A stretch of 64,000 bases of DNA from an uncultured Pelagibacteraceae bacterium (GCA_902524345.1 CABZCX010000001.1:253001-317000), one strand, 5' to 3'; shown: positions 1 to 8,588, numbered from the stretch's first letter. Numbers and translations: made by a program. The notes: generated by a model not told the origin, from the letters alone.

Positions 1-1
1 T

Positions 2-646
2 TCTTTCTTACCTTTGTTTTCTTTAATAATTTTAGTTCTAGGTACAATTTTAGCTGGAATTGCAACACCCGCTGAAGCTGCAGCAGTCGGGGCATTTGGT
101 TCATTAGTGCTCTCATATTTCTACAAAACTCTTAAATGGAAAAATTTCAAAGAGTCTGTCTTTCTAACAGCTAAAACAACTGCAATGATTATGTGGTTAT
201 TCATAGGATCGTGGACATTTGCCTCTGTATTTTCTTATCTTGGTGGTCACGAAGTTTTTGAACATTTTTTTAAGTCTCTAAATTTACAGCCTTGGCAATT
301 TTTAGTAATTACACAATTGATTATATTTTTATTAGGTTGGCCATTAGAGTGGACAGAAATATTAATTATTTTTGTGCCGATATTTTTACCATTAGTTGAA
401 TTTTTTGGAGTTAACCCATACTTCTTTGCAATGTTAATTGCTTTAAATTTGCAAACCTCATTTTTAACACCCCCCATGGCAATGTCTGCCTACTACTTAA
501 AGGGAGTTCAATCAAAGAATGTTGAATTAATGCAGATCTTTGGTGGAATAATGCCATTTTTAGGTATTGTAATTTTAGCGATGGTTTTAATGTATTTATT
601 TCCAGGTATAGCACTTTGGTTACCAGAGACATTATTTGCAAATTAA
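2..646 (+). CDS. TRAP transporter large permease (DctM family), 3' part only
   Basis: This is the C-terminal half of an integral inner-membrane permease of a TRAP transporter, which uses an ion gradient to import organic acids or related solutes delivered by a periplasmic binding protein. The reading frame is open to the left edge, so the true start lies outside the window; about 214 residues are visible against about 430 for the family. The motif GIATPAEAAAVGAFGSL is the DctM signature, and several hydrophobic helices follow, including a second conserved block TSFLTPPMAMSAYYLKG. The binding protein and small permease are probably upstream, outside the window. An amidase gene starts 8 bases after the stop. 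The substrate cannot be read from the sequence. Confidence 0.9.
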   Translation, partial: SFLPLFSLIILVLGTILAGIATPAEAAAVGAFGSLVLSYFYKTLKWKNFKESVFLTAKTTAMIMWLFIGSWTFASVFSYLGGHEVFEHFFKSLNLQPWQFLVITQLIIFLLGWPLEWTEILIIFVPIFLPLVEFFGVNPYFFAMLIALNLQTSFLTPPMAMSAYYLKGVQSKNVELMQIFGGIMPFLGIVILAMVLMYLFPGIALWLPETLFAN

Positions 647-653
647 TTTTTAA

Positions 654-1982
654 ATGACAGATATATTTTCTTTAAGTCTCGAAGAACTTGCAGCCAAGAT
701 TAAAGATGCCCAACTCACTTCAGTTGATGTTTGTGAAAAGTATATTGAAAGAATAAACAAATTTGACAAAGATATAAAGGCATGGGCCCATTTTGATAAA
801 AAAGTTTTGTTGGAAAAAGCCTCTGAGGCTGATGATCATAGAAGATCTGGAAAACCAACTGGTCCACTTCACGGTGTACCCATTGCGGTTAAAGACATTA
901 TTGGCACAGTTGATATGCCAACAGAATGTGGAACAGTTATAAGAAAAGGTAAATCATACTCACAAAATGCAGAAATAATAGATTTGCTTCATGCATCCGG
1001 AGCAATTGTAATGGGTAAAACAGCAACCTCAGAACTTGCTTACTTAGGACCTCCGGCAACTACAAATCCGCACGATAAAACAAGAACACCAGGTGGTTCC
1101 TCAAGCGGATCTGCCGCATCTGTGGCTTCTTTTATGGCACCTGCATCAATTGGATCTCAAACTGGTGGATCCATTATTAGACCAGCATCTTATTGTGGAG
1201 TAGTGGGATATAAGCCTAGTTACGGATTAATATCTAGAAATGGTGTTTTGAGAACATCTTATAGTCTGGATCATATAGGAATTTTTGGACGAAAAGTTGA
1301 AGATGTAGCTATGTTGGCAAAAGTTCTCATAAAAAAAGATAAATTTGATCCAGCGACCATACATTACTCAACAGAAAATATTTTATCTGAAACAAAAAAA
1401 GGACCTCTTTTCGATCCCAAATTTATTTTTTACAAAACTGAACATTGGAAATTAATAGATAAAAAGTCTAGAGAGTCTTTTGAATATTTCATTAAATCAT
1501 TTAAAAAGAATATTGAGATTTTTGATACTCCTTCTTATTTTAAGGATATACATAAATACCATCAAATTATTCATGAGACTGATTTAGCTAATAATTTTTC
1601 AGTTTATTTTAAAAAATTTAAAAAAAAATTGTCTAAGTATATGCAAGATGCAATTACAAGAGGAAATAAATATTCGGCCAAAGAATATGCAGAGGCAATT
1701 GATTTTATAAAAAGAAGTTATGAGTCATACCAAGAAGTTTTTGAGGATTATCATGGAGTATTGTCGCCAGCTAGTCCGGGTGTTGCGCCCACAGGTTTAA
1801 AAAGTACAGGAACAGCGGAATTTAATAAAGTTTGGTCTTATCTTGGGACGCCATGTATTTCGTTACCTTTACTTGAGGGGGAAAATAATTTACCATTAGG
1901 TGTTCAATTAATTGGCAATAAATATGATGATCATAGATTTTTAGGAATTGCTAATTGGTTAGAGAAAGAATGTCAGGAATAA
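654..1982 (+). CDS. Amidase of the amidase-signature family (GatA-like)
   Basis: The 442-residue protein carries the amidase signature Ser-cisSer-Lys triad: Lys80 in GVPIAVKD, the Ser149 region in TPGGSSSGSAA and nucleophile Ser173 in GSQTGGSI. It should hydrolyse a carboxamide to acid and ammonia in the cytoplasm. It is not likely to be GatA, because no gatC or gatB is adjacent and the C-terminal half is divergent and lysine-rich. Its position 8 bases behind a TRAP permease suggests that the transporter brings in the amide or a related compound, but this is inference from context. The start ATG at 654 fits the gap well and gives a normal N terminus. Confidence 0.85.
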   Translation: MTDIFSLSLEELAAKIKDAQLTSVDVCEKYIERINKFDKDIKAWAHFDKKVLLEKASEADDHRRSGKPTGPLHGVPIAVKDIIGTVDMPTECGTVIRKGKSYSQNAEIIDLLHASGAIVMGKTATSELAYLGPPATTNPHDKTRTPGGSSSGSAASVASFMAPASIGSQTGGSIIRPASYCGVVGYKPSYGLISRNGVLRTSYSLDHIGIFGRKVEDVAMLAKVLIKKDKFDPATIHYSTENILSETKKGPLFDPKFIFYKTEHWKLIDKKSRESFEYFIKSFKKNIEIFDTPSYFKDIHKYHQIIHETDLANNFSVYFKKFKKKLSKYMQDAITRGNKYSAKEYAEAIDFIKRSYESYQEVFEDYHGVLSPASPGVAPTGLKSTGTAEFNKVWSYLGTPCISLPLLEGENNLPLGVQLIGNKYDDHRFLGIANWLEKECQE

Positions 1983-1983
1983 A

Positions 1984-2160
1984 ATGAATAAAATTACTAC
2001 AATCATAGGATTATCTTTTGCAGTTTTCTTTTTAATTGGTTTAGCAACAACTCTAACGAGATCAATGATGATAGGTTTTTTGGATGTTATCCCAGTTTAT
2101 CTTTTAATGGGTGCAGCTATCATCATGATGATATACGAAGCCTTCTTTGATAAAGATTAG
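1984..2160 (+). CDS. Small membrane protein, 58 residues, unknown
   Basis: A short open frame starts with ATG one base after the amidase stop and ends in TAG at 2160. The product has two hydrophobic stretches, about residues 4-24 and 35-51, joined by a short loop TTLTRSMM, and ends in the acidic tail EAFFDKD. I do not recognise a family. Reasons to think it is real are the tight spacing on both sides (1 base before, 11 bases after), the two-helix hairpin pattern and the lack of any competing gene in this stretch. It could be an accessory subunit of a neighbouring transporter, but nothing shows that directly. Confidence 0.6.
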   Translation: MNKITTIIGLSFAVFFLIGLATTLTRSMMIGFLDVIPVYLLMGAAIIMMIYEAFFDKD

Positions 2161-2171
2161 TATCAATTAAA

Positions 2172-3077
2172 TTGAAAAATATTAAGACAGATATATTCTC
2201 ATTCTCATTATTATTGATACAACCAATCTTTATGGCTAGTAACCTAGTTGTAGCTAGGGGTGGTGTTGAATTTGTTCCACCTATTTCACTCGCATTTTGG
2301 CGTTGGACAGTTGTTTTTTTAATTTTGTTACCATTCACTTATGTAACTTTAAAAAATAATTTTCATATAATTAAAAAGGAATATAAAAAATTATTTTTTT
2401 TAGGATCAATGGGATGTGGTGTATGTGGCGCCTTCCCTTTTTTAGCTGGTGAGACAACAACTGTTATCAATATGGGAATAATTTACACATCCTCTCCAGT
2501 TTTTATTATTCTAATCTCATATTTTTTTTTTCATGAGAAAATAAATGCAACAAAGATAATTGGCTTAATTACTTGCTTGATCGGAGTACTTATCATCATT
2601 ATTAAAGGTGACTTTGACTTATTGATTAATCTAAAATTTACAATTGGTGATTTGTGGATGTTGGCTGCTGCAATTGGATGGGCTTTATATTCAATTTATT
2701 TATTCTATTGGAAATCTAAATTAAAAATTTTTGATAGATTTACTATGATTTCTTTTTTTGGTGCATTGAGTTTGTTACCTTTTTATATTGGTGAGGAATT
2801 ATTTTATAAAGAGACAATTTTTGCGACAGAATTTTATTTATGGGTAATTTTTGCAGCTATATCACCGGGGATAATTGCTTTTACTCTTTATACTATAGCT
2901 CAGAAAAAATTAGGCGCATCATTGACTGGCTTTACACTTTATGTTTTTACAGTTTATGGAGCAATTTATGGATACTTTTTATTTGACGAAAAATTTGAAA
3001 ATTTTCATATTATGGGAACCATTTTAGTTTTCTTTGGCGTATATTTAGCTAAGAAAAATAATGTTAAAAAAGTTTAG
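2172..3077 (+). CDS. EamA/DMT family transporter (drug/metabolite permease)
   Basis: The 301-residue protein is almost wholly hydrophobic, with about ten predicted membrane helices in two EamA repeats. The second repeat begins near residue 155 (GDLWMLAAAIGWALYSIYL). The N-terminal block NLVVARGGVEFVPPISLAFWRW is typical of the family. Members export or import small metabolites; the substrate here is unknown. The start is a TTG at 2172, which gives the usual N terminus, and no nearby ATG fits as well. The 3' end overlaps the next gene by 17 bases, so translation of the two is probably coupled. Confidence 0.85.
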   Translation: MKNIKTDIFSFSLLLIQPIFMASNLVVARGGVEFVPPISLAFWRWTVVFLILLPFTYVTLKNNFHIIKKEYKKLFFLGSMGCGVCGAFPFLAGETTTVINMGIIYTSSPVFIILISYFFFHEKINATKIIGLITCLIGVLIIIIKGDFDLLINLKFTIGDLWMLAAAIGWALYSIYLFYWKSKLKIFDRFTMISFFGALSLLPFYIGEELFYKETIFATEFYLWVIFAAISPGIIAFTLYTIAQKKLGASLTGFTLYVFTVYGAIYGYFLFDEKFENFHIMGTILVFFGVYLAKKNNVKKV

Positions 3078-3879
3078 GAATAATTTGTTATCATTTTTAC
3101 AACTAATAATTTTAGTTTACCTTTTTCTTTTGGCATTTCTTTATTTTTATCAAAGAAATTTAATGTACCATCCCCATGAAAATAATTATTTTAACGATAA
3201 ACTTTCAGTTAATATTGAGGAGGTTGAAATATCAACACAAGACGGATTAGTCTTGTTAGGCTGGTATCATGAAAAAGATATAAGAAAAAATAAAACAATT
3301 TTATTTTTTCATGGGAATGCTGGATCTTTAGAAAATAGAATTCATAAATTGAATCATTTTAGAGACATGAGCGTTAATTTTTTAATAGTTGCCTGGAGAG
3401 GTTTCAGTGGCAATGAGGGCAAACCATCAGAAACTGGATTATATGAAGATGGTGAAAGTGCAATTAGATGGTTGATAAAAAAAGGTGTAGATGAAAAAAA
3501 TATAGTAATTTATGGAGAATCATTGGGAACAGGCGTTGCAACACATTTATCCCAAAATAGAAATTTCGCGGGTGTAATTTTAGAAACTCCATTTACGTCA
3601 ATGATTGACGCCGCTAAAAAATTTTATCCATATATCCCTGTTGGTCTTTTACTTAAAGATAAATTTGAAAATAAAAATAAAATTAAAAATATTAAGTTGC
3701 CAATTTTGATAATGCACGGTGAAAAGGACCAAATAGTCCCTTTTGAGATGGGTAAAAAGATGTTTGAAATAGCTAATGAACCTAAATATTCTTATTTTAC
3801 CAAATATGACAATCATATGATGGAGTATGATGAGAATCTTATAAAAACATTAAATTCATTTTTAATCAATTTAAATTAG
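3061..3879 (+). CDS. Alpha/beta hydrolase with N-terminal membrane anchor (BEM46-like)
   Basis: Residues 9-30 form one hydrophobic helix, so the enzyme is probably anchored to the inner membrane. The hydrolase fold shows FFHGNAGS (oxyanion region, residues 82-89), nucleophile Ser154 in GESLG, and likely acid and base Asp223 (GEKDQ) and His252 (YDNHM). This layout matches the bacterial BEM46/YfhR-type hydrolases, whose substrates are poorly known. It overlaps the 3' end of the preceding permease gene by 17 bases. The full triad is present, so the enzyme should be active, probably as an esterase or lipase-like enzyme; that specificity is a guess. Confidence 0.85.
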   Translation: MLKKFRNNLLSFLQLIILVYLFLLAFLYFYQRNLMYHPHENNYFNDKLSVNIEEVEISTQDGLVLLGWYHEKDIRKNKTILFFHGNAGSLENRIHKLNHFRDMSVNFLIVAWRGFSGNEGKPSETGLYEDGESAIRWLIKKGVDEKNIVIYGESLGTGVATHLSQNRNFAGVILETPFTSMIDAAKKFYPYIPVGLLLKDKFENKNKIKNIKLPILIMHGEKDQIVPFEMGKKMFEIANEPKYSYFTKYDNHMMEYDENLIKTLNSFLINLN

Positions 3880-3928
3880 GCCATATTCTAAACAAATATT
3901 TTTCAAGATTTAATTTTACACTTAAAAA

Positions 3929-4495
3929 GTGAATAATTTTTTTTTAATTACAATTTTATTAGTAACTTTAAATGGTTTCGCATTTTCAAAAGATAATTCA
4001 TTCTATCCTGATGATTTATTTCACATAGATCACATGGACTCACATAATAAAAAATTTGCACTATATTTTAAGACACGAGAGAAATCTATTTTGGCCAGAG
4101 GTGAAGAAAGTAATTATATAAATGATTACCCAAAAGATCTTTATATCTATAATTATTCAACAAAGTCCTCTTCACCATTGATCTCCCATGATTGGTTTCC
4201 TTCTCAAGCTAAGTTTCATTTAGAGGAATATGACTTTCCTGTATTTCCAGATGATTTCGCCTATTACCTATTAAAAGATGATAAAACGCTAGTAATGATA
4301 AGTGCAGTTAAAAGTTTAAATGCTAATTTCAAATACGATATTTTAAATAAGAAACTTGAACTTTACCCTACTACAGGAAAATTTGATTTTATTATTTCTT
4401 CGATAGCTAAAAATTGTGGACACTATGAATTTAAAGAAAATTACAAATGTAGTTTTTATAAACCTTTAATTTCAAGTTCTTTAATTAGTTTTTAA
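3929..4495 (+). CDS. Predicted secreted protein of unknown function, 188 residues
   Basis: The protein begins with a clear Sec signal peptide: a short N terminus, a hydrophobic core (residues 4-16) and a likely cleavage site after AFS near residue 20. The mature part is rich in Tyr, Phe, Asp and Lys, has two cysteines near the C terminus (in KNCGHYE and YKCSF) that could form a disulfide, and shows no motif I know. The start is a GTG chosen because it gives the whole signal peptide. Its stop overlaps the stop of the convergent methyltransferase gene by 4 bases. Function unknown. Confidence 0.7.
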   Translation: MNNFFLITILLVTLNGFAFSKDNSFYPDDLFHIDHMDSHNKKFALYFKTREKSILARGEESNYINDYPKDLYIYNYSTKSSSPLISHDWFPSQAKFHLEEYDFPVFPDDFAYYLLKDDKTLVMISAVKSLNANFKYDILNKKLELYPTTGKFDFIISSIAKNCGHYEFKENYKCSFYKPLISSSLISF

Positions 4496-5271
4496 ATTTT
4501 AAGACCCTCTGATAAATCAACAATACCTGTTCCAGACCAGTGGCCAAAAGATGATATATCAAATTTAGGAGATTTAATACTTCGCCATAAATCAATCATA
4601 TTTATAAATTTTATATCATCTAAAATTAATAATTTTCCGATTTTAGGCTTAAGTTTTAAAAATTGTTTTAACATTTTGTATTCGAAGTTATCATCTTTAG
4701 ATGCATCCATAAATATTATATCTGATCTATTTAGTGTCTCTAAGTTTTCTTCAAAAAAAATGTTTTCAGATAGGTCACCTAAAATTTGCTTAATCGATCC
4801 ATCTTTAAAATCGTCTTTAGTAAAATGACTCTCAAAACCTAATTTATCCCAACCAATCAAATCATACGTGGTAATTTTTCCAGGTGGATTTATGCCCTCC
4901 TTAATAGACAGTGTGCCAAGACCAGTATATGTTCCTATTTCTACAACTTCTTTTGCATTAGTAGCTTTAACAATTGAAGATAAAATCTTGTAATGTTCAC
5001 CTGGAAATTCGTTTAAAAATTTACTATCACTAAGATTTTTTTTTCCACATTTTAATTCTAGCTTGTATGCTATTTTTATTGCATCTGATATTATAGAAAA
5101 TAAATAATCAGACGATTCAGCATCATCGAGTGAGTATATAAGACTTGGCCTAATATCTCTTATATTATTATCACGAAGTAACTTTTTGGATAATGTCTCA
5201 TTAATCATTCTAGAATATTCTTTATTTAAAGATATTATTCTAAAAATCTTTTTTAATATATTTTTCATCAT
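4492..5271 (-). CDS. Class I SAM-dependent methyltransferase (O-methyltransferase-like)
   Basis: The 259-residue protein has the SAM-binding loop EIGTYTGLGT (residues 111-120) and a motif-IV-like acidic segment IIFMDASKDD (residues 185-194), as in the CmcI / catechol O-methyltransferase-like group in which MDA-x-K-x-x often contributes to metal binding. Residues 1-90 form an added N-terminal region with little similarity that I can name. The target molecule is unknown. The gene runs convergent to the secreted protein gene at 3929-4495, sharing four bases at the stops, and lies 39 bases beyond the end of ftsY on the same strand, so it may be co-transcribed with ftsY. Confidence 0.75.
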   Translation of the reverse strand: MMKNILKKIFRIISLNKEYSRMINETLSKKLLRDNNIRDIRPSLIYSLDDAESSDYLFSIISDAIKIAYKLELKCGKKNLSDSKFLNEFPGEHYKILSSIVKATNAKEVVEIGTYTGLGTLSIKEGINPPGKITTYDLIGWDKLGFESHFTKDDFKDGSIKQILGDLSENIFFEENLETLNRSDIIFMDASKDDNFEYKMLKQFLKLKPKIGKLLILDDIKFINMIDLWRSIKSPKFDISSFGHWSGTGIVDLSEGLKI

Positions 5272-5310
5272 TTTAAAATTTTTTCTATTTACAATTTTTA
5301 TTTTCCATAT

Positions 5311-6228
5311 TTAGTTTTCATTAACAAATGCTTTAGCAAATTTTTCAGCATCGAAAATTTGTAAATCATCCTCTTTCTCACCAAGTCCGAGGGCAATAAT
5401 TGGCAATTTATATTTTTTAGCAACAGCTAAAAGAATACCACCTTTGGCAGTTCCATCCAATTTGGTCATGATCAGACCAGTTAAAGGAATAATTTTGTTA
5501 AATTCCTCCACTTGATTAATCACATTTTGTCCTGACGTTGCATCTAAAACTAAAATAATATTGTGAGGAGCATTTTGATCAATTTTTTTTGTTACATTGG
5601 CTATCTTTTTATATTCTTCCATTAAATTTTTTTTATTTTGTAGTCTTCCAGCAGTATCGATTAAAACTTGGTGAAAATTATTTTTGATTGCTTCCTTAAC
5701 TGCTTTGTATGCCACCGATGCTGGATCAGACCCTTGATATGATTTAGTTAATTTAACATCAATTTTATTTGCCCAATTTTCTAATTGTTCAATTGCAGCT
5801 GCTCGAAAAGTATCAGAAGCAGCAAACATAACTTTGTTGCCATTAGTTTTTAATATTTTACCTATTTTACCAATAGTTGTTGTTTTACCAACACCATTTA
5901 CTCCTGAGATTAAAGTTGCATTAAGTTTATCTTTTTTTTCAAAAAAAGAATTATTTTCTAAAGGCTTCATTAAATTAACAATGTACTCTTTTAAAATAAT
6001 ATTTATCTCAGTTGATAGATCTTTGTTGGGATCAATCTTTTTATTCGAAATGATTTCTTTAATTTCAGATGCAGCCTCTACACCAACATCAGATTCAATT
6101 AAAAACTCTTCGATTTTATCTAAATTTTTATCGTCTATCTCTTTTTTTATTATTATTTCTTTTAATCCAGATGTCAGTGCTGAAGCACTTTTTTTAAAAC
6201 CTATCTTAAATTTGTCAAAAATTCCCAT
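5311..6228 (-). CDS. ftsY: Signal recognition particle receptor FtsY
   Basis: FtsY is the membrane-associated GTPase that docks the SRP-ribosome complex at the Sec translocon. The NG domain is complete: P-loop GVNGVGKT (residues 109-116), DTFRAAAIEQL, DTAGR, TKLDGTAKGG and a C-terminal GLGEKEDDLQ. At 305 residues it is a short form without the long acidic A domain of Escherichia coli FtsY; the lysine-rich N-terminal helix MGIFDKFKIGFKKSAS may provide the lipid contact. Its ATG overlaps the dapF stop codon by one base (TAATG), which fixes the start. The partner gene ffh is transcribed away from it on the other side of dapF. Confidence 0.97.
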   Translation of the reverse strand: MGIFDKFKIGFKKSASALTSGLKEIIIKKEIDDKNLDKIEEFLIESDVGVEAASEIKEIISNKKIDPNKDLSTEINIILKEYIVNLMKPLENNSFFEKKDKLNATLISGVNGVGKTTTIGKIGKILKTNGNKVMFAASDTFRAAAIEQLENWANKIDVKLTKSYQGSDPASVAYKAVKEAIKNNFHQVLIDTAGRLQNKKNLMEEYKKIANVTKKIDQNAPHNIILVLDATSGQNVINQVEEFNKIIPLTGLIMTKLDGTAKGGILLAVAKKYKLPIIALGLGEKEDDLQIFDAEKFAKAFVNEN

Positions 6229-7052
6229 TATAGTTTGATCTCAATTTCTTTTATTTCTGAAACGGGTCCTTTCATGTGGATTGAATTTCTATCATCTATA
6301 AGAATTGATAACTTACCTGTTTGAAATTCTATGTCTGTTTTATTTTCATTAAGATTGTTTAATTTACCGGCAAATGCAGTTGCGCATGCAGCTGTTCCAC
6401 ATGCTTTGGTTAGCCCAGCCCCTCTCTCCCATACTTTCACTTTAATCAAATTTTTATTAATTATTTTAGCAATTGTAACATTACATTTTTCTGGAAATAT
6501 TTTATGATTTTCAATTTTGGGTCCAATTTTTTCAATACTAAAATTTTCAATTTCGTTTACAAAAAAAACAATATGTGGATTTCCAACATTAACAGCTGTA
6601 CCACCAAAATGTTCTTTATTATTTAAATCAGTGATCCCTATATTCAAATTTTTAGTATCTAATTTTTCCGATAAAGGAATTTCGTTCCATTGTAATTTAG
6701 CTTTACCAATTTCGGTTGTAACAATATTTTTATCCAAAATTTTTGACTCTAAGTTTCCATTTAAAGTAGATAAGATGATCTTTTCAGCTTTTGTCTCATC
6801 AGAGATTAATTTTGCAACACATCTAGTGCCATTTCCACATGCACCAGACTCCCCTCCATCAGAATTAAAAAATTTTAAATTCGCATCACTTGATTTGCTA
6901 GTCTCAATAAATATTAATTGATCACAACCAATAAAATTTCTATCACAAATCTTTATAATCTGATCTTTAGTTAAATCGGTAATTTTTTGTCTATTATCAA
7001 TGATGACAAAATCATTACCTAATCCATCCATTTTAAAAGCTCTTATCTCCAT
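6228..7052 (-). CDS. dapF: Diaminopimelate epimerase
   Basis: DapF converts LL- to meso-diaminopimelate in lysine and peptidoglycan synthesis. The two catalytic cysteines are visible as Cys72 in SGACGNGTRC and Cys218 in LTKACGTAAC, and the length (274 residues) is normal. The ORF ends in the TAATG overlap with ftsY. In many alphaproteobacteria a MiaB-like methylthiotransferase gene (mtaB) sits between dapF and ftsY; it is not here. The gene reads away from the ffh leader region and probably has its own promoter there. Confidence 0.96.
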   Translation of the reverse strand: MEIRAFKMDGLGNDFVIIDNRQKITDLTKDQIIKICDRNFIGCDQLIFIETSKSSDANLKFFNSDGGESGACGNGTRCVAKLISDETKAEKIILSTLNGNLESKILDKNIVTTEIGKAKLQWNEIPLSEKLDTKNLNIGITDLNNKEHFGGTAVNVGNPHIVFFVNEIENFSIEKIGPKIENHKIFPEKCNVTIAKIINKNLIKVKVWERGAGLTKACGTAACATAFAGKLNNLNENKTDIEFQTGKLSILIDDRNSIHMKGPVSEIKEIEIKL

Positions 7053-7094
7053 ATATATAGTTATTTAACTTATTTATTGACTTTTTGAACCTCT

Positions 7095-7123
7095 ATTATA
7101 GTTTGTGGAAGTTTCCGCAAAAA
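7095..7123 (-). promoter_or_regulatory. Possible promoter for dapF-ftsY
   Basis: On the minus strand the hexamer TATAAT (7100 down to 7095) matches the sigma-70 -10 box exactly. Seventeen bases further upstream is TTTTTG (7123-7118), a weak -35 box. Transcription would start about 37 bases before the dapF ATG. The same bases lie at the 5' edge of the ffh leader, so the two divergent promoters would overlap. Only the -10 box is convincing. Confidence 0.4.
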
Positions 7124-7200
7124 CGTTAAATTTGCGGTGTCTTTGGAAACAAAGAGATCGACACTAGTCAGCGAGGGTTCGCCCACTAGTGCGGTTACTG
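7101..7200 (+). promoter_or_regulatory. Structured ffh leader RNA (ffh motif, putative cis-regulator)
   Basis: Between dapF and ffh lies a stretch visibly richer in G and C than its surroundings and full of inverted repeats. Stems I can read by eye are CCGCAAA (7115-7121) with TTTGCGG (7131-7137); CTTTG (7141-7145) with CAAAG (7150-7154), closed by a GAAA tetraloop of the GNRA type; and CACTAGT (7162-7168) with ACTAGTG (7185-7191), holding an inner GCGA/TCGC stem with loop GGGT. A structured RNA upstream of the gene for the SRP protein has been reported in Candidatus Pelagibacter ubique as a likely cis-regulator, and this matches by position and character. The SRP RNA signature itself is not present, so I do not call it 4.5S RNA. 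Confidence 0.8.
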
Positions 7201-7215
7201 CTGTGTGAAATAAAT

Positions 7216-8574
7216 ATGTTTGAAAATTTGACAAATAAATTTGAGGAAGTCTTTTCCTCTTTAAAAAAAGCACCTTCGCTTGATGAGCGTCAAGTTGATG
7301 AAGGTCTTAGATCCATTAGACAAGCTTTATTAGAAGCTGACGTATCACTTGATGTTGCAAAAGAGTTTATTGAGAAAGTTAAACCTAAAGCTTTAGGACA
7401 AGAAATCATCAGATCTACATCTCCTGGCGATATGGTTGTTAAGATTGTTTACGACGAATTAGTATCTTTATTAGGTGAAAAAAATAATGATGTAAATCTT
7501 AATGCCGTACCACCAGTACCTATGATGTTAGTTGGTCTACAAGGTTCTGGTAAAACTACAACTACCGCTAAACTCGCAAAATATTTGGAAAATAACAAAA
7601 AAAAAAGAGTTATGATGGTGAGTTTAGATATTTATAGGCCAGCCGCCCAAGAGCAATTAAAATCTTTAGGTGAACAAAATAATATTTTAACTCTGCCAAT
7701 AATTGAAGGACAACAACCAGCTGATATTTGTCAAAGAGCAATTAGTGCTGCAAATCTAAATGGTGCTGATGTAATTTTATTTGATACAGCAGGTAGAACA
7801 CAAATAGACTTGCAAATGATGAGTGAAATTAAACAAATCGAGAATATAATTAAACCTGCTGAAACCTTTTTAGTTGCTGACTCTTTGACTGGTCAAGTAG
7901 CAGCATCCGTAGCAAAAGAATTTAAAGATACTGTAAATCTCTCTGGTATAATTTTAACAAGAGCTGATGGTGATGCAAGAGGTGGAGCCGCAGTTAGTAT
8001 GAAATTTATCTCACAAGTACCAATTAAATTTTTGGGTATTGGAGAAAAAATTGATAATCTTGAGGTTTTTCATCCAGATAGAATTGCTAATAGAATTTTA
8101 GGGATGGGAGATATTATTTCTCTAGTAGAGAAAGCGGCTCAAGATCTTGGAGAAGAAAATATTAAAAAGGCAGAAGAGAATTTAAAAAAGGGACAATTCT
8201 CTATGGAAGATTATTTAGCGCAACTAAGACAAATGAAAAAAATGGGTGGAATAGAAGGCATCATGTCTTTTATGCCTGGTGTTTCAAAAGTTAAATCACA
8301 AATGGATGCGGCTGGAATTGATGAGAGTATTATTACAAAGAATGAAGCCATAATATTGTCTATGACAAAAAAAGAGAGAGAGAACCCAAAGATAATTGAT
8401 GGTTCTAGAAAAAAAAGAATTGCTAATGGTTCTGGCACAGATCCAGCCACTATCAATAAGTTGTTAAAACAATTTAAAATGATGTCTGAAATGATGAAAA
8501 AGATGTCAAAGGGTAATTTGAAAGGTATGACTGACAAAGGAATACCTCCAGAATTATTTAATCAATTAAAATAA
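7216..8574 (+). CDS. ffh: Signal recognition particle protein Ffh
   Basis: Ffh binds signal sequences and SRP RNA and, with FtsY, targets membrane proteins co-translationally. The 452-residue protein has the N domain, P-loop GLQGSGKT (residues 107-114), DTAGRTQID, TRADGDARGG and a methionine-rich M domain near the C terminus (MMSEMMKKMSKGN). I place the start at ATG 7216 (MFENLTNKF), which is the family's N terminus; an in-frame GTG at 7189 would run through the leader RNA stem and is unlikely. The gene opens a co-directional run with rpsP, trmD and rplS. Control is probably through the structured leader. Confidence 0.97.
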   Translation: MFENLTNKFEEVFSSLKKAPSLDERQVDEGLRSIRQALLEADVSLDVAKEFIEKVKPKALGQEIIRSTSPGDMVVKIVYDELVSLLGEKNNDVNLNAVPPVPMMLVGLQGSGKTTTTAKLAKYLENNKKKRVMMVSLDIYRPAAQEQLKSLGEQNNILTLPIIEGQQPADICQRAISAANLNGADVILFDTAGRTQIDLQMMSEIKQIENIIKPAETFLVADSLTGQVAASVAKEFKDTVNLSGIILTRADGDARGGAAVSMKFISQVPIKFLGIGEKIDNLEVFHPDRIANRILGMGDIISLVEKAAQDLGEENIKKAEENLKKGQFSMEDYLAQLRQMKKMGGIEGIMSFMPGVSKVKSQMDAAGIDESIITKNEAIILSMTKKERENPKIIDGSRKKRIANGSGTDPATINKLLKQFKMMSEMMKKMSKGNLKGMTDKGIPPELFNQLK

Positions 8575-8577
8575 AAG

Positions 8578-8583
8578 AAGGAG
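8578..8583 (+). promoter_or_regulatory. Strong Shine-Dalgarno site of rpsP
   Basis: AAGGAG lies 5 bases before the rpsP ATG at 8589. It is one of the few textbook ribosome binding sites in this window, where most genes have only A-rich sequence before the start. Confidence 0.75.
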
Positions 8584-8588
8584 AGTGA

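Noticed and set aside
654..1982. gatA of the Glu-tRNA amidotransferase
   Set aside because: gatB and gatC are absent nearby, the C-terminal half is divergent, and a TRAP permease precedes it.
5834..6921. Two 134-residue plus-strand frames opposite ftsY and dapF (5834-6238 and 6517-6921)
   Set aside because: Both are hydrophobic-looking antisense frames produced by AT-rich codon use opposite well-identified genes.
7101..7200. 4.5S SRP RNA gene in the ffh leader
   Set aside because: The conserved SRP RNA tetraloop and asymmetric-loop sequence is not present on either strand; the stems fit a leader motif instead.
7189..7215. GTG start of ffh at 7189, giving nine extra residues
   Set aside because: It lies in the last stem of the leader RNA, and MFENLTNKF from ATG 7216 is the normal Ffh N terminus.
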